Positions 1-6,850 of a DNA stretch of 64,000 nt are shown piece after piece. Source of the stretch: Rubellimicrobium roseum. GTDB lineage: Bacteria; Pseudomonadota; Alphaproteobacteria; Rhodobacterales; Rhodobacteraceae. The stretch spans positions 62,001-126,000 of the forward strand of contig NZ_VDFV01000005.1 of the NCBI RefSeq assembly GCF_006152145.1, read 5' to 3'. The translations under genes and the position numbers were made by a program. A model generated the notes under the pieces. That model saw nothing but the letters and a program-made list of their open reading frames with translations. It had not been told where the DNA came from and did no database searches. The number at the start of each line of letters is the position of its first letter. Positions within the stretch are counted from its first letter, which is position 1.

Positions 1-1126
1 CCCAGCGGTAGTAGGGCACGCAGGCGTCCTCCCCTTGGCTGCAATCCGCGACGGGCGTCTGCCAGAACCGGATCTTGTCGAAGTCGTCGAAGCCGTTCTG
101 CGTGCAGATCTCGGGCGTCAGCATCCCGCGCCCGTCCGTGCAGGCCGCGGGCACCGAGGGATTGGCCCCGAACCACACCGCGAGGTCCGACTGGAGGTTC
201 GAGGACAGCTGGTGCTCGAACCACATATAGGCGCAGTTCGGGTGCTCGCTGTCCACGTGCAGCATGGTCGTGTCGGCCCAGCCCGTCGCCCCTTCCTCGG
301 GGATCGTGCTGGCCACCGGCGCGCCCCCGGCCTTGAGCAGGTTCACCTGGAACGGCCAGGACCCGCTCGCCACGACGCCCTCGTTCTTGAAGTCGTCGAT
401 CTGGATGAAGGCGTCGTGCCAGTAGCGCCCCACGAGCTGCCGCTGCCCGCGCAGCAGCTCCAGCGCGGCGTTGTACTGCTCCTCGTTGAGCTCGTAGGGC
501 GAGGTGATCCCCAGCTCGGGCTGGTGGTGCATCAGGTACTGCGCGGCGTCGGCGATGTGGATGGGCCCGTCATAGGCCTGCACCCGCCCGGCGTTCGACT
601 GCCCGTCGGGAAGCTGCTGCTCCTCGAAGACCACGTTCCACGAAGTCGGCGGCTCCTGGAAGACCTCGGTGTTGTACATCAGGACGTTGGGCCCCCACAT
701 GTAGGGCACGCCGTAATGCACGCCGTCCACCGTGTACCAGGGCGCGTCCTGCAGGCGCGGGTCGATCTGGTCCCAGGACGGGATCAGGTCCGTGTTGATG
801 GGCTGCACCCGCTCCCCGGCGATCAGCCGCAGGCTCGCGTCGCCCGAGGCGGTCACGAGGTCGAAGCCCCCCTCGTTCATCAGCGCCACCATCTCGTCCG
901 AGGTGTTGGCGGTCTTGACCGTGACCATGCAGCCGGTCTTTTCCTCGAACTCCGTCACCCAGTCAAAGGCCGGATCGGTCTCGCCCCGCTCGACGTAGCC
1001 GGCCCAGGCGACGATCGACAGCGCGCCCTCGCCTTCCCCGATCTCGGTCATCTGCGCCTGCGCGGCGGTCGCCGCGAGCATCGACAGGCAGGCCAGGGCG
1101 GAAGCACCCCGCTTCAGCATGGTCAT
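1..1126 (-). CDS. ABC transporter periplasmic solute-binding protein (PotD/spermidine-putrescine-like), 3' end outside the window
   Basis: The gene reads leftward off the window edge, so only its first 375 codons are visible. The protein begins with a Sec signal peptide of about 24 residues ending in AAQA. The mature part has the layout of polyamine-type binding proteins (SIVAWAGYVERG near the start, then DLVTASGDASLRLI, GVPYMWGPNVLMYNTEVF and HVDSEHPNCAYMWFEH). The start is the ATG at 1126, with GGGAG about 6 nt upstream; an in-frame ATG at 1120 is possible. By family knowledge it would capture a substrate in the periplasm for an ABC importer whose permease and ATPase genes should lie left of the window. 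The substrate (polyamine or other amine) is inferred only. The cupin and LysR genes lie upstream on the same strand and may be linked to it. Confidence 0.85.
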   Translation of the reverse strand, partial: MTMLKRGASALACLSMLAATAAQAQMTEIGEGEGALSIVAWAGYVERGETDPAFDWVTEFEEKTGCMVTVKTANTSDEMVALMNEGGFDLVTASGDASLRLIAGERVQPINTDLIPSWDQIDPRLQDAPWYTVDGVHYGVPYMWGPNVLMYNTEVFQEPPTSWNVVFEEQQLPDGQSNAGRVQAYDGPIHIADAAQYLMHHQPELGITSPYELNEEQYNAALELLRGQRQLVGRYWHDAFIQIDDFKNEGVVASGSWPFQVNLLKAGGAPVASTIPEEGATGWADTTMLHVDSEHPNCAYMWFEHQLSSNLQSDLAVWFGANPSVPAACTDGRGMLTPEICTQNGFDDFDKIRFWQTPVADCSQGEDACVPYYRW

Positions 1127-1256
1127 CGTCGTCTCCCTGTTGTGGCGGCCCGGCGCAAAGGTCCCGGCCCGCTCGGCTTTTGGCCAGAGAGTGCCGCGCC
1201 CCGCGACGTTTCGCAAATTCAATCGGGAGAATGGACCTATCGGAGTTTCCGAAACC

Positions 1257-1772
1257 TTAACGCCCCGCCATCCCGGCCCGTCGCCGCGCCGAGAGCCCGT
1301 CATGCCCGCCCAGCGGCTGCTGCGGCGCATCGGTCCAGCGCCGCTCCTCCGGCCCCGGCCGGTCAGGGTGCAGGGGATAGATGACCCGGTTGGCTGGCTT
1401 GGACGCCTCGCCCACCACCAGCAGGCGCACCTCCTCCTCCGTGTCGTTCAGGAAGGTGTGCGCCACCCCCGTCCCCGCCGGCAGGCCCACGGCATCGCCC
1501 GGCCGCAGCCGGTGCAGCACCCCGTCGAGCCAGACGTCCGGCGTGCCTTCCAGCACGAAGACGAACTCCTCCTCGTCGCTCTCGGCGTGGGGAAACGAGG
1601 TCCGCCGCCCCGGCGGCAGCCGCTCGTGGTGGATGCCGATCCGCGTGAGCCCCAGCCGCCGCCCGAGCGGCGCGCCGATGCTCATCAGCTCGTCGTCGCC
1701 CGGGTAATGCGACTCGTCGGGCTCCTCCATCTCGGTCCAGTGGGCGATGCAGCCGGGTCGCGCGTCGGTCAT
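1257..1772 (-). CDS. cupin domain-containing protein
   Basis: A 171-residue soluble protein without a signal peptide. A single cupin barrel is visible in the centre: motif 1 contains PHAESDEEEFVFVLEG (about residues 61-76) and motif 2 contains RPGDAVGLPAGTGVAHTFLN (about 89-108). The acidic, HxxxxEEE-like motif 1 is typical of small COG3837-like cupins of unknown substrate, which often bind a metal or a sugar/amine ligand. The C-terminal 40 residues are Arg/Pro-rich and probably disordered. It lies between the LysR regulator and the binding-protein gene, all on the minus strand, with about 130 bases to the next gene. Its function beyond 'cupin' is not determinable from sequence. Confidence 0.8.
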   Translation of the reverse strand: MTDARPGCIAHWTEMEEPDESHYPGDDELMSIGAPLGRRLGLTRIGIHHERLPPGRRTSFPHAESDEEEFVFVLEGTPDVWLDGVLHRLRPGDAVGLPAGTGVAHTFLNDTEEEVRLLVVGEASKPANRVIYPLHPDRPGPEERRWTDAPQQPLGGHDGLSARRRAGMAGR

Positions 1773-1815
1773 GGCGGGTCCTCCCCCGCGCGTTCTAGCC
1801 CGCCGTGCCGCCGCG

Positions 1816-2715
1816 TCAGCGCCCCCGCTGCCCCTGGCTCAGCGCGATGAAGTCGTGCGCCGCCGCGCTCAGCGGCGCGCCCCGCCGCCACACGATCCCC
1901 ACCTGCACGACGGGCAGCGCGCCGCCCACGTCGCGGCTCTCGATCCGGTCGCCCTCCAGGGACCAGGGCCGGTAGATCAGGTCCGGCAGCAGCGCCACCC
2001 CCGCCCCCGTGGCGACAAGGCTCCGCACCGCCTCCACGCTGCGGGTGCGGAAGGCCACGCGCGGGCGCGGGGACAGCGCCGACAGCATCCGCCCCGTCTC
2101 CTCCTCCATCTCGTCTACCATCAGCGCGATCAGCGGCTCGGGCGCGAGATCCCCAAGCTGGATCGCGTCCTGCCCGGACAGCCGGTGCCCCGCCGGCAGC
2201 CACAGCCGGAAGGGCGAGACCTCGATGATCTCCACCATCAGCGCCGCGCGGTGGCGCAGGCTGCCCGTCACCATCACGGCGGCGTCCAGCTCGCCCCCGA
2301 TCAGCAGGTGCTCCAGGTAGTCGCCCGAATCCTCGATGGCCGTGACCGTGACCTCCGGGTTCGCCCGCCGGAACCGCGCCAGCAGGTCGCTCATGACATA
2401 TCCCGCCATGAGCGAGGTCACGCCCAGGTGCAGCTCGCCCGTCAGCGCCTCCCGCTCGGCCATCAGCGCCCGGCGCGAGGCCGAGACCTGCGCCAGGATC
2501 GTCCGCGCGTGCCGCAGGAACAGGTGCCCCCGCTGCGTGACCGACAGCCCGCGCGCGTGCCGGTCGAACAGCCGCACCCCCAGGTCCGCCTCCAGCTCCC
2601 GCACCGACTCGGACACCGCCGACTGCGAGATCGACAGCCGCTGGGCCGCCCCGCTCACCGATCCGTTCTCGGCGACCGCAACGAAGGTGCGGAGCTGGCG
2701 CAGCGTGAAGGACAT
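1816..2715 (-). CDS. LysR-family transcriptional regulator
   Basis: A 299-residue protein of normal LysR length. The N-terminal winged helix-turn-helix covers about residues 3-62 (LRQLRTFVAVAENGSVSGAA, then QSAVSESVRELEADLGVRLF). It is followed by a periplasmic-binding-protein-like effector domain (about 90-290) with the usual GELHLGVTSLMAGYVM opening. It starts 104 bp from the divergent ugd start and is followed by the cupin and binding-protein genes on its own strand, so the most likely targets are those two genes and itself. The effector is unknown. LysR is a reliable family assignment; the regulon is inference from position. Confidence 0.9.
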   Translation of the reverse strand: MSFTLRQLRTFVAVAENGSVSGAAQRLSISQSAVSESVRELEADLGVRLFDRHARGLSVTQRGHLFLRHARTILAQVSASRRALMAEREALTGELHLGVTSLMAGYVMSDLLARFRRANPEVTVTAIEDSGDYLEHLLIGGELDAAVMVTGSLRHRAALMVEIIEVSPFRLWLPAGHRLSGQDAIQLGDLAPEPLIALMVDEMEEETGRMLSALSPRPRVAFRTRSVEAVRSLVATGAGVALLPDLIYRPWSLEGDRIESRDVGGALPVVQVGIVWRRGAPLSAAAHDFIALSQGQRGR

Positions 2716-2818
2716 GGCGATAACAAACTCCGGCCATGCTGCGACCGCAAGAAGCAGTTGACCCCCGGCGTGTCATGGGCCACGCAGGGCCGGATTGAGT
2801 GCCGGAGGCAGGTGAGCC
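2716..2818. promoter_or_regulatory. divergent intergenic region between the LysR gene and ugd
   Basis: A 103-bp spacer that must hold both promoters. On the plus strand a TTGACC hexamer at about 2758-2763 is a plausible -35 for ugd, and GGAGG lies about 10 nt before the ugd ATG. No convincing -10 sequence or clear LysR T-N11-A palindrome could be singled out. Confidence 0.35.
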
Positions 2819-4174
2819 ATGAAGATTGCGATGATCGGGACGGGCTATGTGGGCCTTGTGTCGGGGGTATGCTTCTCCGACTTCGGCCACGAGGTCGTCT
2901 GCGTCGACAAGCACGAAGGCAAGATCGCGGGCCTCCGCGAAGGCCGCATCCCCATCTACGAGCCCGGCCTCGACGCCCTTCTCGCCCGCAACGTGGCCGA
3001 GGGGCGCCTGTCGTTCACGACCGACCTGCGCGAGGCCGTGGACGGCGCCGACGCGGTCTTCATCGCCGTGGGCACGCCCTCGCGGCGCGGCGACGGCCAC
3101 GCGGACCTGTCCTATGTCTATGCGGCGGCCAAGGAGATCGCCGAGGCCGCGACCGCGCCCACCACGGTCGTCACGAAATCGACCGTCCCCGTCGGCACCA
3201 ACCGCGAGGTCGCCCGCATCCTGCGCGAGACGCGCCCCGACATGACCTTCGCCGTCGCCTCCAACCCCGAGTTCCTGCGCGAAGGGGCGGCCATCGAGGA
3301 CTTCATGAAGCCCGACCGCGTGGTGGTGGGCCTCGACGGCCATTCCGACCTCGCGCGCGCCACCATGGCGGACATCTACAAGCCGCTGTTCCTGCGCGAA
3401 TTCCCGATCGTCTACACCGACCTCGAATCGGCCGAGATGATCAAGTACGCCGCCAACGCCTTCCTCGCGATCAAGATCACCTTCATCAACGAGGTCGCCG
3501 CCCTCTGCGAGAAGGTGGGCGCCGACGTGAAGGCCGTCTCCAAGGGCATCGGCCTTGACGGCCGCATCGGCTCCAAGTTCCTGCACGCCGGCCCCGGCTA
3601 CGGCGGCTCGTGCTTCCCCAAGGACACCAACGCCTTCGCCCAGACGGGCCAAGACTTCGGTCAGCCGCTGCGGCTGGTGGAATCCACCATCACCGTCAAC
3701 GACGCCGTCAAGGCGCGCATGGTGGACAAGATCCTCGCGCTCGCGGGCGGCAGCCTTCAGGGCAAGTCGGTCGCGGTCCTGGGCGTGACCTTCAAGCCCA
3801 ACACCGACGACATGCGCGACGCCCCCTCGCTCGCCATCGTCCCCGCGCTCCAGGCGGCGGGCGCCACGATCCGCGCCGTAGACCCCCAGGGCCGGCGCGA
3901 GGGCGAGCATCTCCTGCCTGGCGTGCAATGGTCCGAGGACCCCTACTCCGCCGCCGAGGGCGCGCACATGGTCGTGGTCCTGACCGAATGGAACCAGTTC
4001 CGCGCCCTCGACCTCAAGCGCCTCGCGGGCGGCATGGCCGAGCCGCGCATGGCCGACCTGCGCAACGTCTACGGCCCGGACGAGGCTCGCGCCGCAGGCT
4101 TCCTGGCCTACGACGCCGTGGGCCGCCAGGGATTCGGCCCCGTGGCCCAGGCGACGCGCGCCGTCGCCGAATAG
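2819..4174 (+). CDS. ugd: UDP-glucose 6-dehydrogenase
   Basis: A 451-residue member of the UDP-glucose/GDP-mannose dehydrogenase family. It oxidises UDP-glucose to UDP-glucuronate with two NAD+ for envelope polysaccharide synthesis. The NAD-binding GTGYVGLVSG (residues 7-16) opens the Rossmann domain. KSTVPVGTN and EFLREGAAIEDFMKPDRVV follow. The catalytic cysteine lies in GGSCFPKDT at about residue 265, and GVTFKPNTDDMRDAPS marks the C-terminal UDP-binding domain. The start is supported by GGAGG upstream. It stands alone here with no glycosyltransferase neighbours, and a strong hairpin follows 30 bases after the stop. Confidence 0.95.
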   Translation: MKIAMIGTGYVGLVSGVCFSDFGHEVVCVDKHEGKIAGLREGRIPIYEPGLDALLARNVAEGRLSFTTDLREAVDGADAVFIAVGTPSRRGDGHADLSYVYAAAKEIAEAATAPTTVVTKSTVPVGTNREVARILRETRPDMTFAVASNPEFLREGAAIEDFMKPDRVVVGLDGHSDLARATMADIYKPLFLREFPIVYTDLESAEMIKYAANAFLAIKITFINEVAALCEKVGADVKAVSKGIGLDGRIGSKFLHAGPGYGGSCFPKDTNAFAQTGQDFGQPLRLVESTITVNDAVKARMVDKILALAGGSLQGKSVAVLGVTFKPNTDDMRDAPSLAIVPALQAAGATIRAVDPQGRREGEHLLPGVQWSEDPYSAAEGAHMVVVLTEWNQFRALDLKRLAGGMAEPRMADLRNVYGPDEARAAGFLAYDAVGRQGFGPVAQATRAVAE

Positions 4175-4204
4175 GGCCGCGCCCGTCTTCCCTGCTCCTT
4201 CGCG

Positions 4205-4239
4205 CGCCCGGCGGCTCCCTCCGCCGGGCGTTCTCGTTT
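4205..4239 (+). terminator. hairpin terminator of ugd
   Basis: A perfect 10-bp stem (CGCCCGGCGG at 4205-4214, CCGCCGGGCG at 4221-4230) with a 6-nt loop, followed by TTCTCGTTT. The U-rich tail is weak but the stem is very stable. It sits about 30 bases past the ugd stop codon. Confidence 0.65.
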
Positions 4240-4261
4240 CGTCGCCAAACGCGCCATACTT

Positions 4262-4279
4262 GTGTCAAATGCATGACAC
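4262..4279. promoter_or_regulatory. 18-bp inverted repeat GTGTCA-N6-TGACAC
   Basis: A perfect dyad with 6-bp arms around AATGCA, located just after CGCCATACT, which resembles a sigma-32 type -10 element, and overlapping the first codon of the small ORF. The position fits an operator for the small ORF/sRNA transcript. No regulator for it is recognised. Confidence 0.4.
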
Positions 4280-4392
4280 GCATGACGAACGAAGCCAGCA
4301 GCCTGCATCATCTGCTCAGAAATCAATCAGATACGCCCAGCCAGGCAGCCTACGACATCGCGACTTATGCCGCCAATGCATATCCGCCCTGA
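4273..4392 (+). CDS. possible small protein of 39 residues upstream of the sRNA
   Basis: A short open frame starting MTRMTNEASSLHHLLRNQ and ending DIATYAANAYPP. A second start at 4282 would give 36 residues. The amino-acid composition looks protein-like and hydrophilic, but no Shine-Dalgarno sequence precedes either ATG and no domain is recognised. In Rhodobacter the related CcsR RNAs are co-transcribed with a small DUF1127 gene. This ORF holds the same position but lacks the Arg-rich DUF1127 pattern. It may be a lineage-specific small protein, or simply the 5' part of the RNA. Confidence 0.3.
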   Translation: MTRMTNEASSLHHLLRNQSDTPSQAAYDIATYAANAYPP

Positions 4393-4439
4393 CCACTCGT
4401 CCATTGTGCAGGTGCAGAAAAACCGGCAAAAGGGTTCTC

Positions 4440-4567
4440 GGAACGAACGGCAAGCCATCCTCCTCCCGGTGAGCCGTAAACTGACAGGTTAGGCCGTCTC
4501 TCCTCCCTGATGACGGCATGAACCATAAGGCGGCGCCCTCCTCCTCCCTGGGCTGCCGCCTTTTTTT
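4440..4567 (+). ncRNA. CcsR/'cuckoo'-type small RNA with three anti-Shine-Dalgarno hairpins
   Basis: Three consecutive stem-loops are visible. Hairpin 1 has ACGGC (4447-4451) pairing with GCCGT (4473-4477), with CCTCCTCCC at 4459-4467 inside. Hairpin 2 has GCCGTC (4493-4498) pairing with GACGGC (4512-4517), with loop CTCCTCCC at 4500-4507. Hairpin 3 has AAGGCGGC-GCCC (4527-4538) pairing with GGGC-T-GCCGCCTT (4550-4562), loop CCTCCTCCC at 4540-4548, and ends in seven T's, making it a textbook intrinsic terminator. CUCCUCCC loops in serial hairpins define the alphaproteobacterial CcsR/cuckoo (suhB/ar14-related) RNAs. In Rhodobacter these are induced by RpoHI/RpoHII under oxidative and other stresses. 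The 5' end is not defined by the sequence; transcription may begin near 4265 and include the small ORF. Confidence 0.75.
4527..4567 (+). terminator. intrinsic terminator (third hairpin of the small RNA)
   Basis: A 12-bp G/C-rich stem with one unpaired T, a loop carrying CCTCCTCCC, and an uninterrupted T7 tract at 4561-4567. It ends 6 bases before the stop codon of the convergent oxidoreductase gene. Confidence 0.85.
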
Positions 4568-4572
4568 CTTTC

Positions 4573-5586
4573 TCAGATCGCCAGCCCGATCTTGCCGAAA
4601 TGCGCGCCGTCCCGCTCGTGGGCGAAGGCCGCGGCCGCCTCCTCCAGCGGGAAGACCCGATCCACCACGGGCCGCAGCGCCAGCGTGTCCAGCGCACGCA
4701 CGAAGTCCCCCTGCATCGCCCGGCTTCCCACGATCAGCCCCTGCAGCCGCTGCTGCCGCCGCATGAGGAGCCCCGTGGGCACCTCGCCCCCACGCCCGGC
4801 CAGCACTCCGATCAGCGCGATGTGACCGCCCACGCGGCAGGCCTCGATCGACTGCGGCAGCGTCCCCGCGCCGCCCACCTCGATCACGTGGTCCGCGCCG
4901 CGTCCTTCCGTCATCTCCAGCACCCGGCCCGCCCACTCGGGCACGGCGCGGTAGTTGATCCCGTGCGCGGCCCCCAGCTCCCGCGCCCGCTCCAGCTTCG
5001 CGTCGGACGAGGAGGTGACGATCACCCGGGCGCCCATCGCCCGCGCGATCTGGAGCGCCCAGATCGACACGCCCCCCGTCCCCAGCGCCAGCACCGTGTC
5101 CCCGGCCTTCAGCCCGCCGTCCACCACCAGAGCCCGCCAGGCGGTCAGCCCCGCCGTGGTGATGGTCGCGGCCTCGACCGCGCTCCAGCCCTGCGGTGCC
5201 CGCGTGAACCAGCCCGCGGGCGTGACCACGGCCTCGCGCGCGTAGCCATCGATCCCGTCGCCCGGCACGCGGTCGAAATGGTCCACCATACCGGTCGTCC
5301 CGTCCGCCCAGTCGGGGAAGAAGCAGGACACGACCGTGTCGCCCGGCGCGAACTCGGTCACGCCCTCGCCCACCGCCTCGACCTCCCCGGCCCCGTCCGA
5401 CAGCGGGATCAGCCCGTCGCGCAGGCCCGGGCGCCCGCCAGATACCACGCCCAGGTCATGGAAATTGAGCGAGCTGCCCCGCAGCCTCACCCGGATCTCG
5501 CCCGGCCCCGGCGCGCCGGGGTCCTCCGCCTCGACCATCTCCAGCGCATCGAGCCCGCCCGGTGCCCTCAGCCGCAACACCTTCAT
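4573..5586 (-). CDS. zinc-independent alcohol dehydrogenase/quinone oxidoreductase (MDR superfamily)
   Basis: A 337-residue NAD(P)-dependent medium-chain dehydrogenase/reductase. The N-terminal GroES-like domain carries PGEIRVRLRGSSLNFHD and GDGAGEVEAVGEGV-like segments. The cofactor-binding Rossmann domain has ALGTGGVSIWALQIARAMGA at about residues 167-186. The cysteines of the structural zinc loop are absent, and the catalytic-zinc ligand pattern of classical alcohol dehydrogenases is not seen, so it belongs with the zinc-less enoyl/quinone reductase branch. The substrate is unknown. It converges on the small RNA terminator and has no operon partner. Confidence 0.85.
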   Translation of the reverse strand: MKVLRLRAPGGLDALEMVEAEDPGAPGPGEIRVRLRGSSLNFHDLGVVSGGRPGLRDGLIPLSDGAGEVEAVGEGVTEFAPGDTVVSCFFPDWADGTTGMVDHFDRVPGDGIDGYAREAVVTPAGWFTRAPQGWSAVEAATITTAGLTAWRALVVDGGLKAGDTVLALGTGGVSIWALQIARAMGARVIVTSSSDAKLERARELGAAHGINYRAVPEWAGRVLEMTEGRGADHVIEVGGAGTLPQSIEACRVGGHIALIGVLAGRGGEVPTGLLMRRQQRLQGLIVGSRAMQGDFVRALDTLALRPVVDRVFPLEEAAAAFAHERDGAHFGKIGLAI

Positions 5587-5711
5587 CCCGCGCCCTCCCT
5601 TGTCCGCGCCCGAGGTTCGCGCCCGGCGGCCCCGAGCGCAAGCCGCGCCGCCAGAACGGCGGACGGCGGCCCAAGAGCCGCCGCACGAGGATCAGGTCGG
5701 ACAGGTGTCGC

Positions 5712-6332
5712 TCAGGCCACGCGCTTGGCCCGGCGCCGCGCCATCAGGCCCAGACCGGCCAGCCCGCCCGCGAGCAGCGGCAGCGAGGCCGGCACCGGCA
5801 CGGGCGCAACGTCGCCCATGGATTCGTTCAGGTAGATGTCATCGACCAGGAAGTGATTGCCGAAGCCAAGAACCAGTTGGTCGATCGCACCGTCCTGCGC
5901 GCCGAAGGCTTGGTAGCTGCCGTTCAGGGCTGTCTCGACGCTCCAGACCTGAACGCCATCGAGCAGGCCGGTGAGTTGACCGAACAGAGAAGGCTCCCCA
6001 CCCGATTCGGGCACGGTGCTCCAAGCCTTGGCCCAAAGCCCGCCAAAGGTGAAGTCGCTGCCATCGGCCGCCGTGATGACACCCTGACCACCGATGTTGT
6101 TGAGGATTGCGAAGTCGCCGCTCTTGGCTCCGTAATTCCACCAATTGGGCGTAGCGACCAGATCGATCCAGTCCAGCGTGGAATTGAAGCTGAATCCCAG
6201 ATAGGTCGGCATGTCGTCGAAGGTATTCTGAACGCTCCCGCCCGGAACATCCTCAAACGTCAGCACCGCCGCGTTCGCGCCCGAAGCACAAGTCAGGCAG
6301 ACCGCCGCTGCAGCCAAAAGCTTCTTCATCAC
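5712..6332 (-). CDS. secreted protein with VPLPA-CTERM (PEP-CTERM-like) sorting signal
   Basis: A 206-residue exported protein. The signal peptide covers about residues 1-22 (MMKKLLAAAAVCLTCASGAN, then AA). The mature part is rich in Gly, Asn, Asp and aromatic residues (FEDVPGGSVQNTFDDMPTYL) and resembles beta-sandwich PEP-CTERM surface proteins. The C-terminus PVPVPASLPLLAGGLAGLG followed by ARRRAKR is the tripartite VPLPA-CTERM signal: Pro-rich motif, hydrophobic helix, basic tail. In this lineage such signals are thought to be processed by a dedicated exosortase-like enzyme for surface display or EPS association; no such enzyme is in the window. Codon use in the middle is less GC-rich than in its neighbours, suggesting faster evolution or a later origin. 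Confidence 0.8.
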   Translation of the reverse strand: MMKKLLAAAAVCLTCASGANAAVLTFEDVPGGSVQNTFDDMPTYLGFSFNSTLDWIDLVATPNWWNYGAKSGDFAILNNIGGQGVITAADGSDFTFGGLWAKAWSTVPESGGEPSLFGQLTGLLDGVQVWSVETALNGSYQAFGAQDGAIDQLVLGFGNHFLVDDIYLNESMGDVAPVPVPASLPLLAGGLAGLGLMARRRAKRVA

Positions 6333-6429
6333 GTCACCCTATGCAAACACAATACAGGGCTCCGCACAGTGGGCTGCCCTTGCCCACAAACCTCGTCCCC
6401 GCTCCCCCGACGGCGCAAGCGTTCACTTC

Positions 6430-6444
6430 TTAACACACTGTTTA
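6430..6444. promoter_or_regulatory. CtrA-like box TTAA-N7-TTTA
   Basis: TTAACACACTGTTTA matches the CtrA consensus TTAA-N7-TTAA at seven of eight fixed positions. It lies in the AT-richer spacer between the divergent VPLPA-CTERM gene and the small gene at 6567. By family knowledge CtrA controls motility, competence and envelope genes in Rhodobacterales. Its role here is inferred. Confidence 0.4.
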
Positions 6445-6469
6445 CAATCAGGTCGCAACCCGCGCCGGA

Positions 6470-6533
6470 GGTGTTGCGCGAACCGGGCCCCCACCGTTCG
6501 GTGCTCCAAGGTTTCGTTAACCTCGCCCTGCGA
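6470..6533 (+). repeat. conserved upstream module, copy A
   Basis: GGTGTTGCGCG (6470-6480), 12 bases, ACCGTTCGGTG (6493-6503), 11 bases, CGTTAACC (6515-6522), then CCTGCGAC. The same three blocks with the same spacing recur at 49385 and 55932, always in plus orientation. Here it is followed about 45 bases later by AGGAGG and the ATG of the small ORF at 6567. Confidence 0.75.
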
Positions 6534-6566
6534 CGCTCCCCTCATGTCCCTGACAGGAGGCCCCGC

Positions 6567-6850
6567 ATGGACCCCGCGCTCGCGCTGACGCTGCCCCGCA
6601 CGCATTCCACCCGCATCGCGCGGCTCTGGAGCCTGCGCGACCGGCTCGTGACCTACCTGCCCGGCCGTCCCGACGCCGTGCCGCTGGCCGAGCGGGCGCT
6701 CCTGCGGCTGGCCGAGGTCGTGGCCTCCCCCACCCGCGGCGATGCGGAGGAGGCCACGGCGCGGGTCGCCATGGACGACGTCCTCGACACCTGTCTCGCG
6801 CTCTACGGAACCCTCGGCCCCTCAGGCCGCAACCAGCCCGCGCCCCTTGA
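6567..6850 (+). pseudogene. small gene without an in-frame stop, probably 3'-disrupted
   Basis: An excellent AGGAGG precedes this ATG. The first 85 or so codons have strong coding character (nearly all third positions G or C): MDPALALTLPRTHSTRIARL, later RALLRLAEVVASPTRGDAEE and MDDVLDTCLALYGTL. The frame then enters the convergent M3 peptidase gene near 6822 without a stop and stays open, antisense, for several kilobases. A +2 shift would reach a TGA at 6848-6850. The original 3' end therefore seems lost by deletion or frameshift, unless the protein really reads antisense into its neighbour. No domain is recognised. The end coordinate is the shifted stop and is approximate. Confidence 0.4.

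Noticed and set aside
1235-1255. TCGGA-GTT-TCCGA dyad between the cupin and binding-protein genes as a LysR site
   Set aside because: The dyad is real but lacks the T-N11-A form and sits in one short spacer; not enough to assign a regulator.
4260-4472. A 70-codon frame starting at TTG at 4260, overlapping the sRNA
   Set aside because: It has a weak start without ribosome binding site and runs into the first anti-SD hairpin; the 39-codon frame is more protein-like.
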